From positions 186,001 to 250,000 of the forward strand of contig JASNZF010000001.1 in the NCBI GenBank assembly GCA_048499805.1: a stretch of DNA of 64,000 bases. Direction: 5' to 3'. A program made the translations under genes and the position numbers. This DNA is from JAWXBA01 sp048499805. GTDB taxonomy: Bacteria > Gemmatimonadota > Gemmatimonadetes > Gemmatimonadales > GWC2-71-9. The notes beneath the pieces were generated by a model. The model did no database searches and had not been told where the DNA came from. It saw nothing but the letters and a program-made list of their open reading frames with translations. Below, piece after piece: positions 46,011 to 55,402 of this stretch (the stretch's first letter is position 1; every line of letters starts with the position of its first letter).

Positions 46011-47309
46011 GTGCCTGACCCCTGGCTGCTGGAGAACCCGATCGTGGCGATGGACCCGCTGCTGCACCTGCCCGAGGATCCCGAGGCACTCGAGGTGCTC
46101 TACCGGACTGATCCGGATGGCTTCGGCCGCGCCCTCGACGTGGCCTATCGTGCCACCCCCGATTCCCCGATCCTGCAGGTCTGGCGCGCCCGGCTCTCGT
46201 ACGTCGCGCCGCGGAAGACGGGCCCCGTTGGCCCGGGGCTGCCCTTCGTCCTGACGATCGCACTGGCCACGGCAGCGCTGGTGCGGCTCCCCGAGCTCCT
46301 CCTCGGAGCGGAGTGGTACTATCCGCGCTTTGCACCGACCATCGTCATCCTGGGGCTCTGCGCCTACTTCTGGCGCCGCACCGGGGAGCCCCGCCTGCTC
46401 GCGGGAGGACTGGGGCTCACGGTCGTGGTCGCGACGTACCTGGCCCTCCTGCCGGCCGATGCCCAGGCGAGCCCGGGGCAAATGGTCTACTCGGACTCCG
46501 TGACGATGGCCCTGCTGCACCTGCCGGTCGTCCTCTGGGCGTTCCTGGGGCTGGTCTTCACCGGCACGGCCTGGCGGGATCCCGAGGCCCGGATCGGCTT
46601 CGTGCGCTACAATGGGGAACTCCTCATCCTCGGGGTGCTGGTCGGCCTCGGGGGGCTGGTCTTCAGTGGCCTCACGGTGGCGCTGTTCAGCCTCGTGGCG
46701 GAGAACATCGAGGAGCTGTACTTCGAGAACGTCGGGCTGATGGGGGCCGTCGGAGTGCCGGTCGTTGCCACCTACCTGTACGATGCGGTGTTCCACCGGC
46801 GCACCGGGATCCCCTCGGTGCTGGCCCGGGTCTTCGCCCCGCTCTTCCTGGTGATGTCCACGGTCTACCTGGTGGTGGCCTTCGCTGGGGGGCAGAACCC
46901 CTTCCTGGATCGCGAGTTCCTGATCACCTGCAACGGCCTGCTGCTGGTGGTCCTCGGCATCACCGGCTTTGCCATCGTGGAGCGCGACCCCGAGGCGCCG
47001 ACAGGGCTCCCGGACTACGTCACCATCGGCCTCGCCGGGGTGACCCTCCTGATCAACGCGATTGCCCTTGCCGCGATCGTCTTCCGCCTCGCCTCCTATG
47101 GCTTCACCCCGAACCGGGTGGTGGTGCTCGGCGCAAACCTGGTCATCATGGTGCACCTGGCGCGGACCTGCTGGACCTACCTGCGGGTGGTCCGGGGCCA
47201 GCTCCGGGTCGGGGACCTGCGCCGTGTGGCCACCAGCTACCTGCCGGTCTACGGCGCCTGGGCCGCGATCGTGGCCTTCCTCCTGCCGCTCCTCTTCCGC
47301 TTCGGCTGA
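46011..47309 (+). CDS. Multi-pass membrane protein (DUF4153-like)
   Basis: 432 residues from GTG 46011. The first ~65 residues are soluble ('LLHLPEDPEALEVLYRTDPD'). About ten to eleven hydrophobic helices follow, including 'VRYNGELLILGVLVGLGGLV', 'GVPVVATYLYDAVFHRRTGI' and 'FLLPLLFRFG' at the end. The general layout resembles DUF4153 proteins; function unknown. A clear promoter with an overlapping palindrome lies just upstream, so expression is probably regulated. Confidence 0.65.
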   Translation: MPDPWLLENPIVAMDPLLHLPEDPEALEVLYRTDPDGFGRALDVAYRATPDSPILQVWRARLSYVAPRKTGPVGPGLPFVLTIALATAALVRLPELLLGAEWYYPRFAPTIVILGLCAYFWRRTGEPRLLAGGLGLTVVVATYLALLPADAQASPGQMVYSDSVTMALLHLPVVLWAFLGLVFTGTAWRDPEARIGFVRYNGELLILGVLVGLGGLVFSGLTVALFSLVAENIEELYFENVGLMGAVGVPVVATYLYDAVFHRRTGIPSVLARVFAPLFLVMSTVYLVVAFAGGQNPFLDREFLITCNGLLLVVLGITGFAIVERDPEAPTGLPDYVTIGLAGVTLLINAIALAAIVFRLASYGFTPNRVVVLGANLVIMVHLARTCWTYLRVVRGQLRVGDLRRVATSYLPVYGAWAAIVAFLLPLLFRFG

Positions 47310-47439
47310 GGCATCGGGTCCGACTTCCCAAGTCGGGAGTGGTACCGCATCTTCCCCCCGCCCAGCGGTCTGGCCGGCGCGGGCGGCGGTCGCCTTCTTC
47401 CATCGCAGCCGGGGGGGAGCCAATGCACGGAGGTCCAGG

Positions 47440-47838
47440 GTGGTAGACCACCTTGCCGGCGCCGTGGTCCTGCTCGCCGGCGGCTATCTCTGCGTCCTGG
47501 GGGTGGCCACCTTTGTCGCGCCTGCCCTGGCCGGCCGGTTCCTGCAGGGCTTTGCCGGATCCGCGCAGGCGCACCTGCTCGAGATGGGCCTCCGGATCGC
47601 GGTTGGGGTGGCGTTGATCCAGCGCGCACCGAGCCTTCCCAACACCGCGGCCTTCTCCGGCGCCGGCTGGCTGATCGCGCTCACCTCGGCTGCCCTCCTG
47701 GTGGTCTCCTGGCGCTGGCACCGCCGTTTCGCCGAACGCGTCGTCCCCATCATCACCCGGCATCTCAGGGTGTTCGGGCTCGTCTCCCTGCTGGTCGGCG
47801 GCGTGGTCCTGTACGCCGCGCTGGGCACCAGCAGGTGA
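47440..47838 (+). CDS. Small membrane protein, four helices
   Basis: 132 residues from GTG 47440 with GGAGG 6 bases upstream. Hydrophobic stretches are at about 6-28, 45-60, 70-92 and 108-128; 'GGYLCVLGVATFVAPALAGR' and 'HLLEMGLRIAVGVALIQRAP' are distinctive. No named family is recognised. Its TGA overlaps the GTG of the decayed methyltransferase gene. Confidence 0.65.
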   Translation: MVDHLAGAVVLLAGGYLCVLGVATFVAPALAGRFLQGFAGSAQAHLLEMGLRIAVGVALIQRAPSLPNTAAFSGAGWLIALTSAALLVVSWRWHRRFAERVVPIITRHLRVFGLVSLLVGGVVLYAALGTSR

Positions 47839-48116
47839 CCTTTCGGCCACACCCGGCGAGCGCGTCAGTCATCGCCCTCTAGGAGCGCCATGCCCGGGAG
47901 TACGACCGCGATCGCGGGCGGTCACTCCAGGAACGGGCCTGGATTGGTGCGTTTCTCGACCTCGTGCCGCCGGCCGGGACCGTCCTGGACCTGGGTTGCG
48001 GCATGGGCGAGCCGCCGGCGTTGGGCCGGCGCTTCGCGGGGCTGCTGGCCGCGAACGGATTTGCGGTGGTGGATCATCGGGTCGAGGACCCGGAGTGCGG
48101 GGGAGACACGGTCTGA
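47835..48116 (+). pseudogene. Decayed SAM-dependent methyltransferase
   Basis: Frame from GTG 47835 (GTGA overlap with the previous stop) reads 'VTFRPHPASASVIAL', then TAG at 47880-47882, where relatives have Tyr. It continues 'ERHAREYDRDRGRSLQERAW' and 'GTVLDLGCGMGEP' (SAM-binding motif I). It then jumps to 'ALGRRFAGLLAANGFAVVDH' and 'RVEDPECGGDTV', where a TGA at 48114-48116 stands in place of an expected Trp before 'LAR'. Compared with the ~200-residue family I recognise, more than half of the centre is missing. Two nonsense codons and a large internal deletion make it non-functional. Confidence 0.75.
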
Positions 48117-48221
48117 TTGGCCCGGTGGACTCGAGGCCTTGAGGCGGAGTGGGACCGGTTCCCTCACCAGGGGGGGCTCGACCGGCAGTGCCGCGTCCCC
48201 GGGTTGACGCCCCCCGGCGTG

Positions 48222-48971
48222 ATGGCTAATTCTCCAATCCGCATGCAGCACGCCCTTCGACTCGCCGACCCCCGTCCCGTGATCTGCGCCCGCGTGGCGG
48301 GCGCGGGCTACCTGGTCATCATCGTTGCGGGAATCTTCGCCGAGTTCTTCGTCCGGAGCGGCATCCGGGTGCCCGGCGATCCCGGGGCCACCGCCCGGAA
48401 CCTCGCGACGTCCGAGGGGCTGTTTCGCGCCGGGATCGCCGGCGACCTCGTCATGCTGCTCGCCGATGTCGTCGTGGCGCTCGCCCTCTACCTCCTGCTG
48501 CGGGAGGTGAGCCGGGGGCTCGCCCTGCTGGCGACCTTCTTCCGGCTGGCGCATGCCGCCGTCTACGGCGCCACCCTGCTCACCCTCTGGGTGCCATTGG
48601 TCCTGCTCGGTGGCGCACCGTACCTGGCGGTCGTATCCGCGCCCGAACGCGAGGCGCTCGCCCAGCTCCTGCTGGAGTCTCACGGCTACGGCTACGCCCT
48701 GGGGTTGGTCTTCTTTGGCGCGCACTGCCTGGTGCTCGGGTACCTGGTCCTGCGTTCCGGCATCGTTCCTCGCCTCCTCGGCGGGTTGTTGCTCGTGGCA
48801 GGCGTGGGGTACCTGGTGGACAGCTTTGCCCGGACGCTCCTGGTGGACTATGCCCAGGTGCAGCCCGTGCTCGACCTGGTCGTCTTCGTCCCCGCCTTCG
48901 TGGCCGAGCTGTCGTTCTGCCTGTGGCTGCTCCTCAAGGGCGTCCGGCCGCTCCACCCGGTGGCAGACTGA
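48222..48971 (+). CDS. DUF4386 family membrane protein
   Basis: 249 residues from ATG 48222; ATG 48243 is possible. About six membrane helices: 'AGAGYLVIIVAGIFAEFFVR', 'LVMLLADVVVALALYLLLRE', 'ATLLTLWVPLVLLGGAPYL', 'ALGLVFFGAHCLVLGYLVL', 'LLGGLLLVAGVGYLVDSFA' and 'LDLVVFVPAFVAELSFCLWL'. The pattern matches DUF4386; function unknown. It is followed one base later by the NmrA-like gene, so they form a pair. Confidence 0.85.
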   Translation: MANSPIRMQHALRLADPRPVICARVAGAGYLVIIVAGIFAEFFVRSGIRVPGDPGATARNLATSEGLFRAGIAGDLVMLLADVVVALALYLLLREVSRGLALLATFFRLAHAAVYGATLLTLWVPLVLLGGAPYLAVVSAPEREALAQLLLESHGYGYALGLVFFGAHCLVLGYLVLRSGIVPRLLGGLLLVAGVGYLVDSFARTLLVDYAQVQPVLDLVVFVPAFVAELSFCLWLLLKGVRPLHPVAD

Positions 48972-48972
48972 C

Positions 48973-49662
48973 ATGCGGGTCTGCATCGTCGGGGCCTCGG
49001 GCAAGCTGGGCCGGTACATGGTGCAGCATTGCCTCGATCGTGGCCACGAAGTGGTCGGGGTGTGCCGACCGCAGAGCGTGGGCAAGCTGGACCGGTTTCG
49101 CGACCGGATCCGGATCGTGCCCGGTCCTACCAACGATCGGGCGGTCATTGAGGAGGCCGTGGCAGGGTGCGGCGGGGTCCTGGTCGTCGTGGTGCCCTGG
49201 GGTGTCCAGCAGTATGCCACCGGCACCGTGCAGGCGGTCCTCGACCTCGCCGACCCGGGCGCGCGATTGGTATTCTCCTGCGGGTGGCACATCAGCAAGG
49301 ATGGCCAGGACCGGTACTCCTGGAAGCTGCGTTTGCTGGTCGCCTTGATGGGTCCGATCGGCCGGCTCCTCCGCTTCGCCGACCTGGGCGACCAGGTCGA
49401 GGCGTTCCGGCGCGTCTTCGCGAGCGACGCCCGGTGGACGGTGGTGCGCGGCAGCGACCTCGAGGAAGGGGAGAGCCAGGGGTTGCCGGTCTGGAGCCGG
49501 CACGTGGGCGACCCGATCCTGGCGAGCAACATCACGCGGCGGATCGACTTTGCGCTCTTCATGGTGGCGGCCCTCGACGATGACGACCTGGTCCATGAGG
49601 CTCCGGCGATCGTGAGCCGGGTGTCGCCCTCGGCGGTTGCGCATCGGGGACGCGGGAGTTGA
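48973..49662 (+). CDS. NAD(P)-binding NmrA/SDR-like protein
   Basis: 229 residues. The Rossmann glycine motif 'VCIVGASGKLGRYMVQHCL' opens the protein, and 'GCGGVLVVVVPWGV' forms strand 4. There is no YxxxK catalytic pair, so it is an atypical SDR of the NAD(P)H-binding / NmrA type: regulator, ether-linkage reductase or isomerase. It is probably co-transcribed with the DUF4386 gene. Confidence 0.8.
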   Translation: MRVCIVGASGKLGRYMVQHCLDRGHEVVGVCRPQSVGKLDRFRDRIRIVPGPTNDRAVIEEAVAGCGGVLVVVVPWGVQQYATGTVQAVLDLADPGARLVFSCGWHISKDGQDRYSWKLRLLVALMGPIGRLLRFADLGDQVEAFRRVFASDARWTVVRGSDLEEGESQGLPVWSRHVGDPILASNITRRIDFALFMVAALDDDDLVHEAPAIVSRVSPSAVAHRGRGS

Positions 49663-49757
49663 GACCCGCGGGGTGATCCAGGGGGTGGCGGGACAGGAGG
49701 GTGCATCGCAGGTCGTTCGTGGCGCTCTCGGCAGAACGTCTACCATTGCGGGGACTC

Positions 49758-50150
49758 ATGGTTGAGCCATCACATCGCACTCGCTTCGGCCACGCCGAGC
49801 CGATTCTCTGCGTCTCGGACATCGCTGCCAGCGTCCGCTACTACACCGAGGCACTGGGCTTTGCGAATGCCGAATGGGGCACGGACGATTTCACCCTCGT
49901 TTCGCGCGACGGCGCGGCCATCTACCTTTCCCGGCGCAGCCAGGGCCAGCCCGGTACCTGGGCGTGGATCGGGGTGGCGGATGTCGAGGCACTCCACCGC
50001 GAGTATGCCGCCTCCGGGGCCCGAGTGCGCCACGCCCCCCGCAACTACCCCTGGGCGCTCGAGTTCCATGTCGAGGATCCCGATGGGCACATCCTCCGGT
50101 TCGGATCCGATCCAGATCCCGACCGACCGTTCGATGACTGGCTGGAATGA
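49758..50150 (+). CDS. VOC-superfamily (glyoxalase/bleomycin-resistance-like) protein
   Basis: 130 residues from ATG 49758. It has paired beta-alpha-beta-beta-beta modules: 'EPILCVSDIAASVRYYTEAL' opens the first and 'WIGVADVEALHREYAASGA' the second. 'EFHVEDPDGHILRFGSDPD' carries the usual metal-ligand-type Glu. The family includes dioxygenases, glyoxalases and antibiotic-binding proteins; no substrate can be assigned. Confidence 0.85.
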   Translation: MVEPSHRTRFGHAEPILCVSDIAASVRYYTEALGFANAEWGTDDFTLVSRDGAAIYLSRRSQGQPGTWAWIGVADVEALHREYAASGARVRHAPRNYPWALEFHVEDPDGHILRFGSDPDPDRPFDDWLE

Positions 50151-50193
50151 CTCCACCCGCTTGGCCGACCCGCGCTCCCTGAAAGGTTCACCT

Positions 50194-51360
50194 GTGGCGT
50201 TGACCCTTGTCCGTCCCCTCCTCCTCGGCGCCCTCACCGTCCTGTTCGTCCCGGCCACCGCCGACGCCCAGGCACCAACCGCCTTCCCCCGCTTCGAGCG
50301 CACCCTGCTCCTCGAGACGAGCTCCGAGACCTCGGCCAATGTGAGCATTGGCGACGTCAACGGCGACGGCCATCCCGACCTCGTCCTGGCCAAGGGGCGC
50401 CACTGGCCCCTGGTGGACCGGGTACTCCTCGGCGATGGACGCGGAGGCTTCAGCGCCGGATACGACCTCGGGACGGCCTCCGATCGGACCTACACGGGCC
50501 AGCTGGTCGACATTGATGGCGACGGCGACTTGGATGTCGTGATCAGCAACGACAATCCCGATCCTGGCCTGGTGTACCGCAACGATGGCACGGGGCGGTT
50601 CTCGGTGGGATCCACGTTCGGCGCGGCGGAGTGGAACACCCGCAACGCGACCGTCGCCGACCTGAATGGCGACGGGCTCCCCGACATCGTCGTAGCCAAT
50701 CGTTCCGGTCCCAATCCCGGCGCCAGCTACATCTGCCTCAACCAGGGTGGCGGGAAGTTCGGGGCCGAGTGCATCCTCTTTGCCCGCGAATCGGCGACGA
50801 CGATCACCGCCGCCGACCTGAATGGCGATGGACGCCTCGACCTGGTCGTGCCCCACAGGGACGGGGGCCAGGGCCACCTGTACATCCAGGACGGGGCGGC
50901 CGGGGAGTTGCGCTTCACCGCCGTGCCATTCGGGCCCGCCAACGCCACGATGCGCGTCTCCTCGGTGGCCGACTTCGATCGCGACGGAATCCTGGACATC
51001 GCCACCAGCGACGAACGCCGAGGCGTGGTGATCTACTACGGTGAGGGCGCCAACCGCTATGGGGAGGGCGTGGCGCTCGGCAGCAGTGACCTGGTGCCCT
51101 ATGCGCTCGTGGCGGGAGACGTGAACCTGGATGGCGCGATCGACATCGTGGTGGGGTACATCGAGGCGCCCTCGGCGGTCCACTTCAACCTGGGTGCCGG
51201 TCGCCGATTCGAGGCCACCCGGTTTGGCAACGGCGCCGGGTCGGTCTATGGCCTGGCGATCGGCGACCTGAACGGCGACGGCCGGCCCGACATCGCTGCG
51301 GCCCGGTCCGAGGCGCCCAACGTCGTCTACTTCGCCACCCCTGCGCGTCCCGAGCGCTGA
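50194..51360 (+). CDS. Secreted FG-GAP/VCBS seven-repeat protein
   Basis: 388 residues from GTG 50194 with AAAGG upstream. The signal peptide ends near 'ATADAQ' (about residue 24). Seven calcium-binding-type repeats of the form DxNGDGxxD are visible ('DVNGDGHPDLV', 'DIDGDGDLDVV', 'DLNGDGLPDIV', 'DLNGDGRLDLV', 'DFDRDGILDIA', 'DVNLDGAIDIV', 'DLNGDGRPDIA'). This is enough for a complete seven-bladed integrin-like propeller. It is probably a surface or periplasmic binding protein; there is no catalytic domain. Confidence 0.88.
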   Translation: MALTLVRPLLLGALTVLFVPATADAQAPTAFPRFERTLLLETSSETSANVSIGDVNGDGHPDLVLAKGRHWPLVDRVLLGDGRGGFSAGYDLGTASDRTYTGQLVDIDGDGDLDVVISNDNPDPGLVYRNDGTGRFSVGSTFGAAEWNTRNATVADLNGDGLPDIVVANRSGPNPGASYICLNQGGGKFGAECILFARESATTITAADLNGDGRLDLVVPHRDGGQGHLYIQDGAAGELRFTAVPFGPANATMRVSSVADFDRDGILDIATSDERRGVVIYYGEGANRYGEGVALGSSDLVPYALVAGDVNLDGAIDIVVGYIEAPSAVHFNLGAGRRFEATRFGNGAGSVYGLAIGDLNGDGRPDIAAARSEAPNVVYFATPARPER

Positions 51361-51367
51361 GCCGGAG

Positions 51368-52345
51368 GTGCCGGGACCGCTCTCGATCCGCTACCTTTCC
51401 CGCGCCGACGTCGAGGCGGTGGCGCTCGACATGCCCACCGCCATCGGGCTGCTCGAGGCCGCCTTTCGGGAACAGGCCGCCGGCCGGGTGGAGATGCCGC
51501 CCAAGCCGGGGATCCACCCCAGGGCCGATGCCTTCATCCATGCCATGCCGGCGGCGATCCCCGCGCTGGGCGCGGCAGGGATCAAGTGGGTCAGCGGCTT
51601 CCCCGGCAACCCGCGCCGAGGTCTCCCGTACATCAGCGGCCTGCTGATCCTGAACGATCCGGAGACCGGCTTCCCGACCTGCATCATGGACGCCACCTGG
51701 CTCACCGGCTGCCGGACCGGGGCGGCCACGGCGCTCTCGGCCCGGTACCTGGCCCGGCCCGACTCCGAAGTGATCGGCATCCTGGGCTGCGGCGTGCAGG
51801 GGCGCACCAACCTGGAGGCACTCGCAACGGTGTTGCCCATCCGGCGCGTGCTGGCGTATGACATCGTCCCCGCGGCGCAACAGCGCTACGTCGAGGAGAT
51901 GACTGCCCGCCTCGGTCTCGAGGTCATCCCGGTCGACAGCCCCCGATCCGCCGTGGTGGAGAGCGACCTGGTCGTCACTGCTGGCCCGATCCTCAAGCAC
52001 CCGGAGCCAACCATCGAGGCGGGGTGGCTTCGGCCGGGCGCGTTTGCCTCGGCGGTGGACTTCGACTCCTATTGGCGGCCTGCCGCGCTGGCCCAGCTTG
52101 ACCTCCTCTGCACCGATCATCTGGCCCAATTCCGGTACTATCGCTCCGTCGGGTATTTCGATGGCACCCCCGATCCCGTCGCTGACCTGGCCGGGTTGGT
52201 CTCGGGGCAGGCGCCCGGGCGGACCGATCCCCGGCAGCGGACCATGGCCATGAACCTGGGCCTGGCGCTCGAGGACATGGCGGTGGCCCCGGAAATCCAT
52301 CGGCGGGCGGTGGCGCAGGGGGTGGGGAGGGTGCTGGAGCTGTAG
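51368..52345 (+). CDS. Ornithine cyclodeaminase / mu-crystallin family protein
   Basis: 325 residues from GTG 51368, 7 bases after the FG-GAP stop. 'GIKWVSGFPGNPRRGLPYIS' carries the conserved Lys, 'WLTGCRTGAATALSARYLAR' the substrate Arg, and 'IGILGCGVQGRTNLEAL' the NAD-binding Gly motif. Members include ornithine cyclodeaminase, alanine dehydrogenase and siderophore-type amino-acid synthases, so the substrate remains open. Confidence 0.88.
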   Translation: MPGPLSIRYLSRADVEAVALDMPTAIGLLEAAFREQAAGRVEMPPKPGIHPRADAFIHAMPAAIPALGAAGIKWVSGFPGNPRRGLPYISGLLILNDPETGFPTCIMDATWLTGCRTGAATALSARYLARPDSEVIGILGCGVQGRTNLEALATVLPIRRVLAYDIVPAAQQRYVEEMTARLGLEVIPVDSPRSAVVESDLVVTAGPILKHPEPTIEAGWLRPGAFASAVDFDSYWRPAALAQLDLLCTDHLAQFRYYRSVGYFDGTPDPVADLAGLVSGQAPGRTDPRQRTMAMNLGLALEDMAVAPEIHRRAVAQGVGRVLEL

Positions 52346-52458
52346 CGGGGGTGTGCAGGGCAGGAGCCCGGCGGGAGTCGTATATTGTGATGAACGACCT
52401 CGGCGGCGTCTGGACCACCACCCCGCCGTCTTCCACCTTCCCCGCACCTCGGCAGGCC

Positions 52459-54135
52459 ATGCAGCGCTGCACCCACCGGTCCGCATCGCTTCCCCCGAGC
52501 CTGGCGCCCCTGCTGGCCCTCCTGGCGCTGCTCGCCGCCTGCGGGTCGGCCGACGGGATCACCGACTCGGTCGTCTCCCGGGTGACCGTGTCGCCCGCGA
52601 CCGTCGGGATCGAGGTGGGCGCCACGACCCAGCTGCAGGCCGCCGCGCTCGATGCCAGCGGGACGCCGATTCCCGGGCGGACCGCCTCCTGGTCCAGTTC
52701 CGCTGGCACCGTGGCCTCGGTCTCGAACACTGGGGTGGTCACCGGGGTGAGCCCGGGGGTGGCCATCATTACCGCCACCGTGGGCGACCGCACCGGCCAG
52801 GCGACCGTGACCGTCTCCCAGGGCAGCACCCCCGCCGGCACGATCGGCGTCATCGGCTCACAGCAGTTCCAGACCATGACGGGGTGGGAGGCGCTGGCCG
52901 AGATCGGCCACGTGGAGTGTGATCCGGCCGCCTACCAGTCCTACAAGAGCGCGCTGCTCGACCGGGCGGCCAACGAAGTGGGCATCAACCGGATTCGCGT
53001 GGGGCTGCGGAACGGGTTCGAGAACCCGACCGACTACTTCGTTCCCTTCCGTGCCGGCCAGCTGACCTTCAACCAGTGGAAGGTCTACTGGTTCCAGGTG
53101 GTGAACGACAACAATGACCCCATGGTGATGAACCCCGCCGGGTTCAACTGGGGCTACCTCGACTACACGATGGACGAGCTGGTCGTGCCGCTGCGCCAGC
53201 GGCTGGCGGCCCGGGGCGAGAACCTGTGGCTCAACCTGTCGTACACCGGGGCGAACAGCGGGCAGCTCCACCGCAACAATCCGCAGGAGTATGCCGAGTT
53301 CGTCCTGGCAGCCTTCCAGCACCTGCAGCAGCGCTACGGCTGGGTGCCCAACTCGCTCGAGCTGGTGAACGAGCCCAACCTGGGCAACTGGGACGTGGGC
53401 CACATCGCCGCCAACCTGGTCGCGGTCAAGCAGCGGCTCAGCCAGGCGGGATTCACCCCGGAGTTCATCGGGCCGAGTGCGAGTTCCATCAATGCCAGCC
53501 TGGTGTATTTCGATGCGCTGATACCGCTGGCAGGGGTGGCGCAGAATCTTGACGAAATAGCCTATCACCGCTACGGCACGGCACCAACGACCGCCCAGCT
53601 CCAGGGGATCGCTCAGCGCGGGGCGGCCTACGGCATGCGGACCGCCATGCTCGAGCACGGCGGCAGCGGCCACGAGAATCTCCACGCCGACCTGACGGAG
53701 GCGAACGTCTCGGCCTGGCAGCAGTTCGGCCTGGCCTTCTGCGGTGACCAGGACACTGGTGGCTCCTATTTCCCGATCTTCGGCGCCTCCCTGGGCAACA
53801 ACACGCCGGAGGTGCGCACCGGCGCAATGACCAAGTACCTCCGCCAGTACTTCCGGTATGTGGCGCTGGGGGCGGTGCGGATCGGGGCCACCTCCGCCAA
53901 TGCGGCGCTGGCCCCGGTGGCATTCCGCAACGTGAACGGTAAGCATGTGGTGGTGGTGAAGGCGTCGGCGGGGGCGACGTTCACGGTAGGCGGACTCCCC
54001 GCGGGCAGCTACGGCATCGACTATACGACCAGCAGCGCCTACATGCAGGCGCTGCCGGATGTCACCATCGGAGCGGGCCAGCTGCTCTCCACCGGCATTC
54101 CCGCCGCCGGGGTGCTGACGATCTTCGCCCGTTAG
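52459..54135 (+). CDS. Lipoprotein with Ig-like (BIG2) and glycoside-hydrolase-like domains
   Basis: 558 residues from ATG 52459. The signal ends in 'LLALLAACGS', a lipobox. Residues ~35-130 form a BIG2-type bacterial Ig domain ('VTVSPATVGIEVGATTQLQA'). The rest is a (beta/alpha)8 hydrolase-like domain: 'LELVNEPNLGNWDV' supplies the acid/base Glu of clan-A glycosidases, and 'MRTAMLEHGGSGHENL' a possible nucleophile Glu. The C-terminus is a beta domain. It probably acts on polysaccharide at the cell surface. Its TAG overlaps the convergent gene's TAA. Confidence 0.75.
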   Translation: MQRCTHRSASLPPSLAPLLALLALLAACGSADGITDSVVSRVTVSPATVGIEVGATTQLQAAALDASGTPIPGRTASWSSSAGTVASVSNTGVVTGVSPGVAIITATVGDRTGQATVTVSQGSTPAGTIGVIGSQQFQTMTGWEALAEIGHVECDPAAYQSYKSALLDRAANEVGINRIRVGLRNGFENPTDYFVPFRAGQLTFNQWKVYWFQVVNDNNDPMVMNPAGFNWGYLDYTMDELVVPLRQRLAARGENLWLNLSYTGANSGQLHRNNPQEYAEFVLAAFQHLQQRYGWVPNSLELVNEPNLGNWDVGHIAANLVAVKQRLSQAGFTPEFIGPSASSINASLVYFDALIPLAGVAQNLDEIAYHRYGTAPTTAQLQGIAQRGAAYGMRTAMLEHGGSGHENLHADLTEANVSAWQQFGLAFCGDQDTGGSYFPIFGASLGNNTPEVRTGAMTKYLRQYFRYVALGAVRIGATSANAALAPVAFRNVNGKHVVVVKASAGATFTVGGLPAGSYGIDYTTSSAYMQALPDVTIGAGQLLSTGIPAAGVLTIFAR

Positions 54136-55298
54136 CTGCGGCGGGTGGGCGCCTGGGAGCCCTCGGTGATCTCCACCCCGAACCGCTTGAGTCCAGCGAC
54201 GTAGGGTCCGAATGGCGTCGCCTCGTCCGGGGTGTGCACCCCGAAGTCGGTGATCGTCCCATCCGCCTGCATGATCCCCGTGAGCGCCAGTGAGAATCCG
54301 GTGGTGCGCATCATCGCGCTCATCCCGATCGCGGCATCGTAGCGATCCACCAGCTCGAAGGTCTCCACCGCCTCCACCCCGCCCCGGGTCCCCTCCACCG
54401 TGACACGGAGCGCCACGAGGTCGTGCCCCTCCGGCCGGTACAGCTTCGGGTGGGTGGCGGCGATGAACAGGTCCCGGGGGCGCACCTGCTGGCCCTTGAC
54501 GTCGATCGGGTCGTTGCTGATCAGTCCCAGTTCGCGGATCGGCTTCATGATCGCGACGTGCCCCGGATAGCGCAGGGTCTTGTACTCCATCGTCTCGATC
54601 TTGCCCTCCCACGCGAACGGCATCGTGCTGATGCCGCCCCCGGTGTGGAAGGCCTCGAGCCGGCCCACCGGGGCCGGGAAGTCGACCGGTTCCAGTTCCG
54701 AGAGCGCATCCACCTCGACCGCCTTGCCGTTGCGCAGCACCCAGGACGGCGTGGTGTAGTAGTCGAGGGCCCCCTCGAGCGAATACACGATCTGATAGTT
54801 GAGCGGCGGCTCGGGATGCTGGGGCAGGCCCCCCACGTAGATCCGGACCGTCCGGGCCTGGTCCATCCGCCGGATGCCCTCGGCAGCGAGGATGTTGACC
54901 ATTCCCGGCGCCAGGCCGCAGTCGGGAATCACCGAAAGGCCGGCGGCCCGCGCCTGGTCGTGCAGCGCCTTCTGCTCCTGCACGATGGCGGTGTTGCCGC
55001 CGAGGTCGGAGAAGTGGGCGCCGCTGGCAATGGCCGCCCGGGTCATCGGTTCGTTGAAGTAGTAGGGCAGCGCGCACATCACCGCGGCGTGTCCCTGCAT
55101 CAGGGTGGAGACGGCGGCAGAGTCCCGGGCGTCCAGCGCCACGGTCCGGAGCCGGCCTCCGCGCCACGGGGCCAGGAATTCCGGCAGCTCCCCGGGATGC
55201 AGGTCGGCCACGGTGACGGACTCTATCCTGTTATCCTGCAACAGGTTGTATGCACAGGCCGAGCCCTGCAGCCCCGCACCCAGCACCAGCATCTTCAT
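54132..55298 (-). CDS. Saccharopine-dehydrogenase-family protein
   Basis: 388 residues. 'MLVLGAGLQGSACAYNLLQD' is the NAD(P) Rossmann motif. 'VMCALPYYFNEPMTRAAI' and 'GLSVIPDCGLAPGMVNILAA' are typical of the family's central part. Members act as lysine-pathway reductases or as L-lysine-dehydrogenase-like enzymes in amino-acid breakdown. It is transcribed divergently from the TetR gene, which could control it. Confidence 0.85.
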   Translation of the reverse strand: MKMLVLGAGLQGSACAYNLLQDNRIESVTVADLHPGELPEFLAPWRGGRLRTVALDARDSAAVSTLMQGHAAVMCALPYYFNEPMTRAAIASGAHFSDLGGNTAIVQEQKALHDQARAAGLSVIPDCGLAPGMVNILAAEGIRRMDQARTVRIYVGGLPQHPEPPLNYQIVYSLEGALDYYTTPSWVLRNGKAVEVDALSELEPVDFPAPVGRLEAFHTGGGISTMPFAWEGKIETMEYKTLRYPGHVAIMKPIRELGLISNDPIDVKGQQVRPRDLFIAATHPKLYRPEGHDLVALRVTVEGTRGGVEAVETFELVDRYDAAIGMSAMMRTTGFSLALTGIMQADGTITDFGVHTPDEATPFGPYVAGLKRFGVEITEGSQAPTRRS

Positions 55299-55402
55299 AA
55301 CCGGACCCCCGTCGTTCCGTGCGAAATGATGACCAGCCCCCTAACCTAGCGGATCATCCAGTTGGCTTCAACGCCGCCGGGCAGCGGCCTAGATTCCTTC
55401 CC

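Noticed and set aside
48114..48116. In-frame TGA as a selenocysteine codon
   Set aside because: Relatives I recognise have Trp here, the gene also has a TAG and a large deletion, and no Sec-type context is visible.
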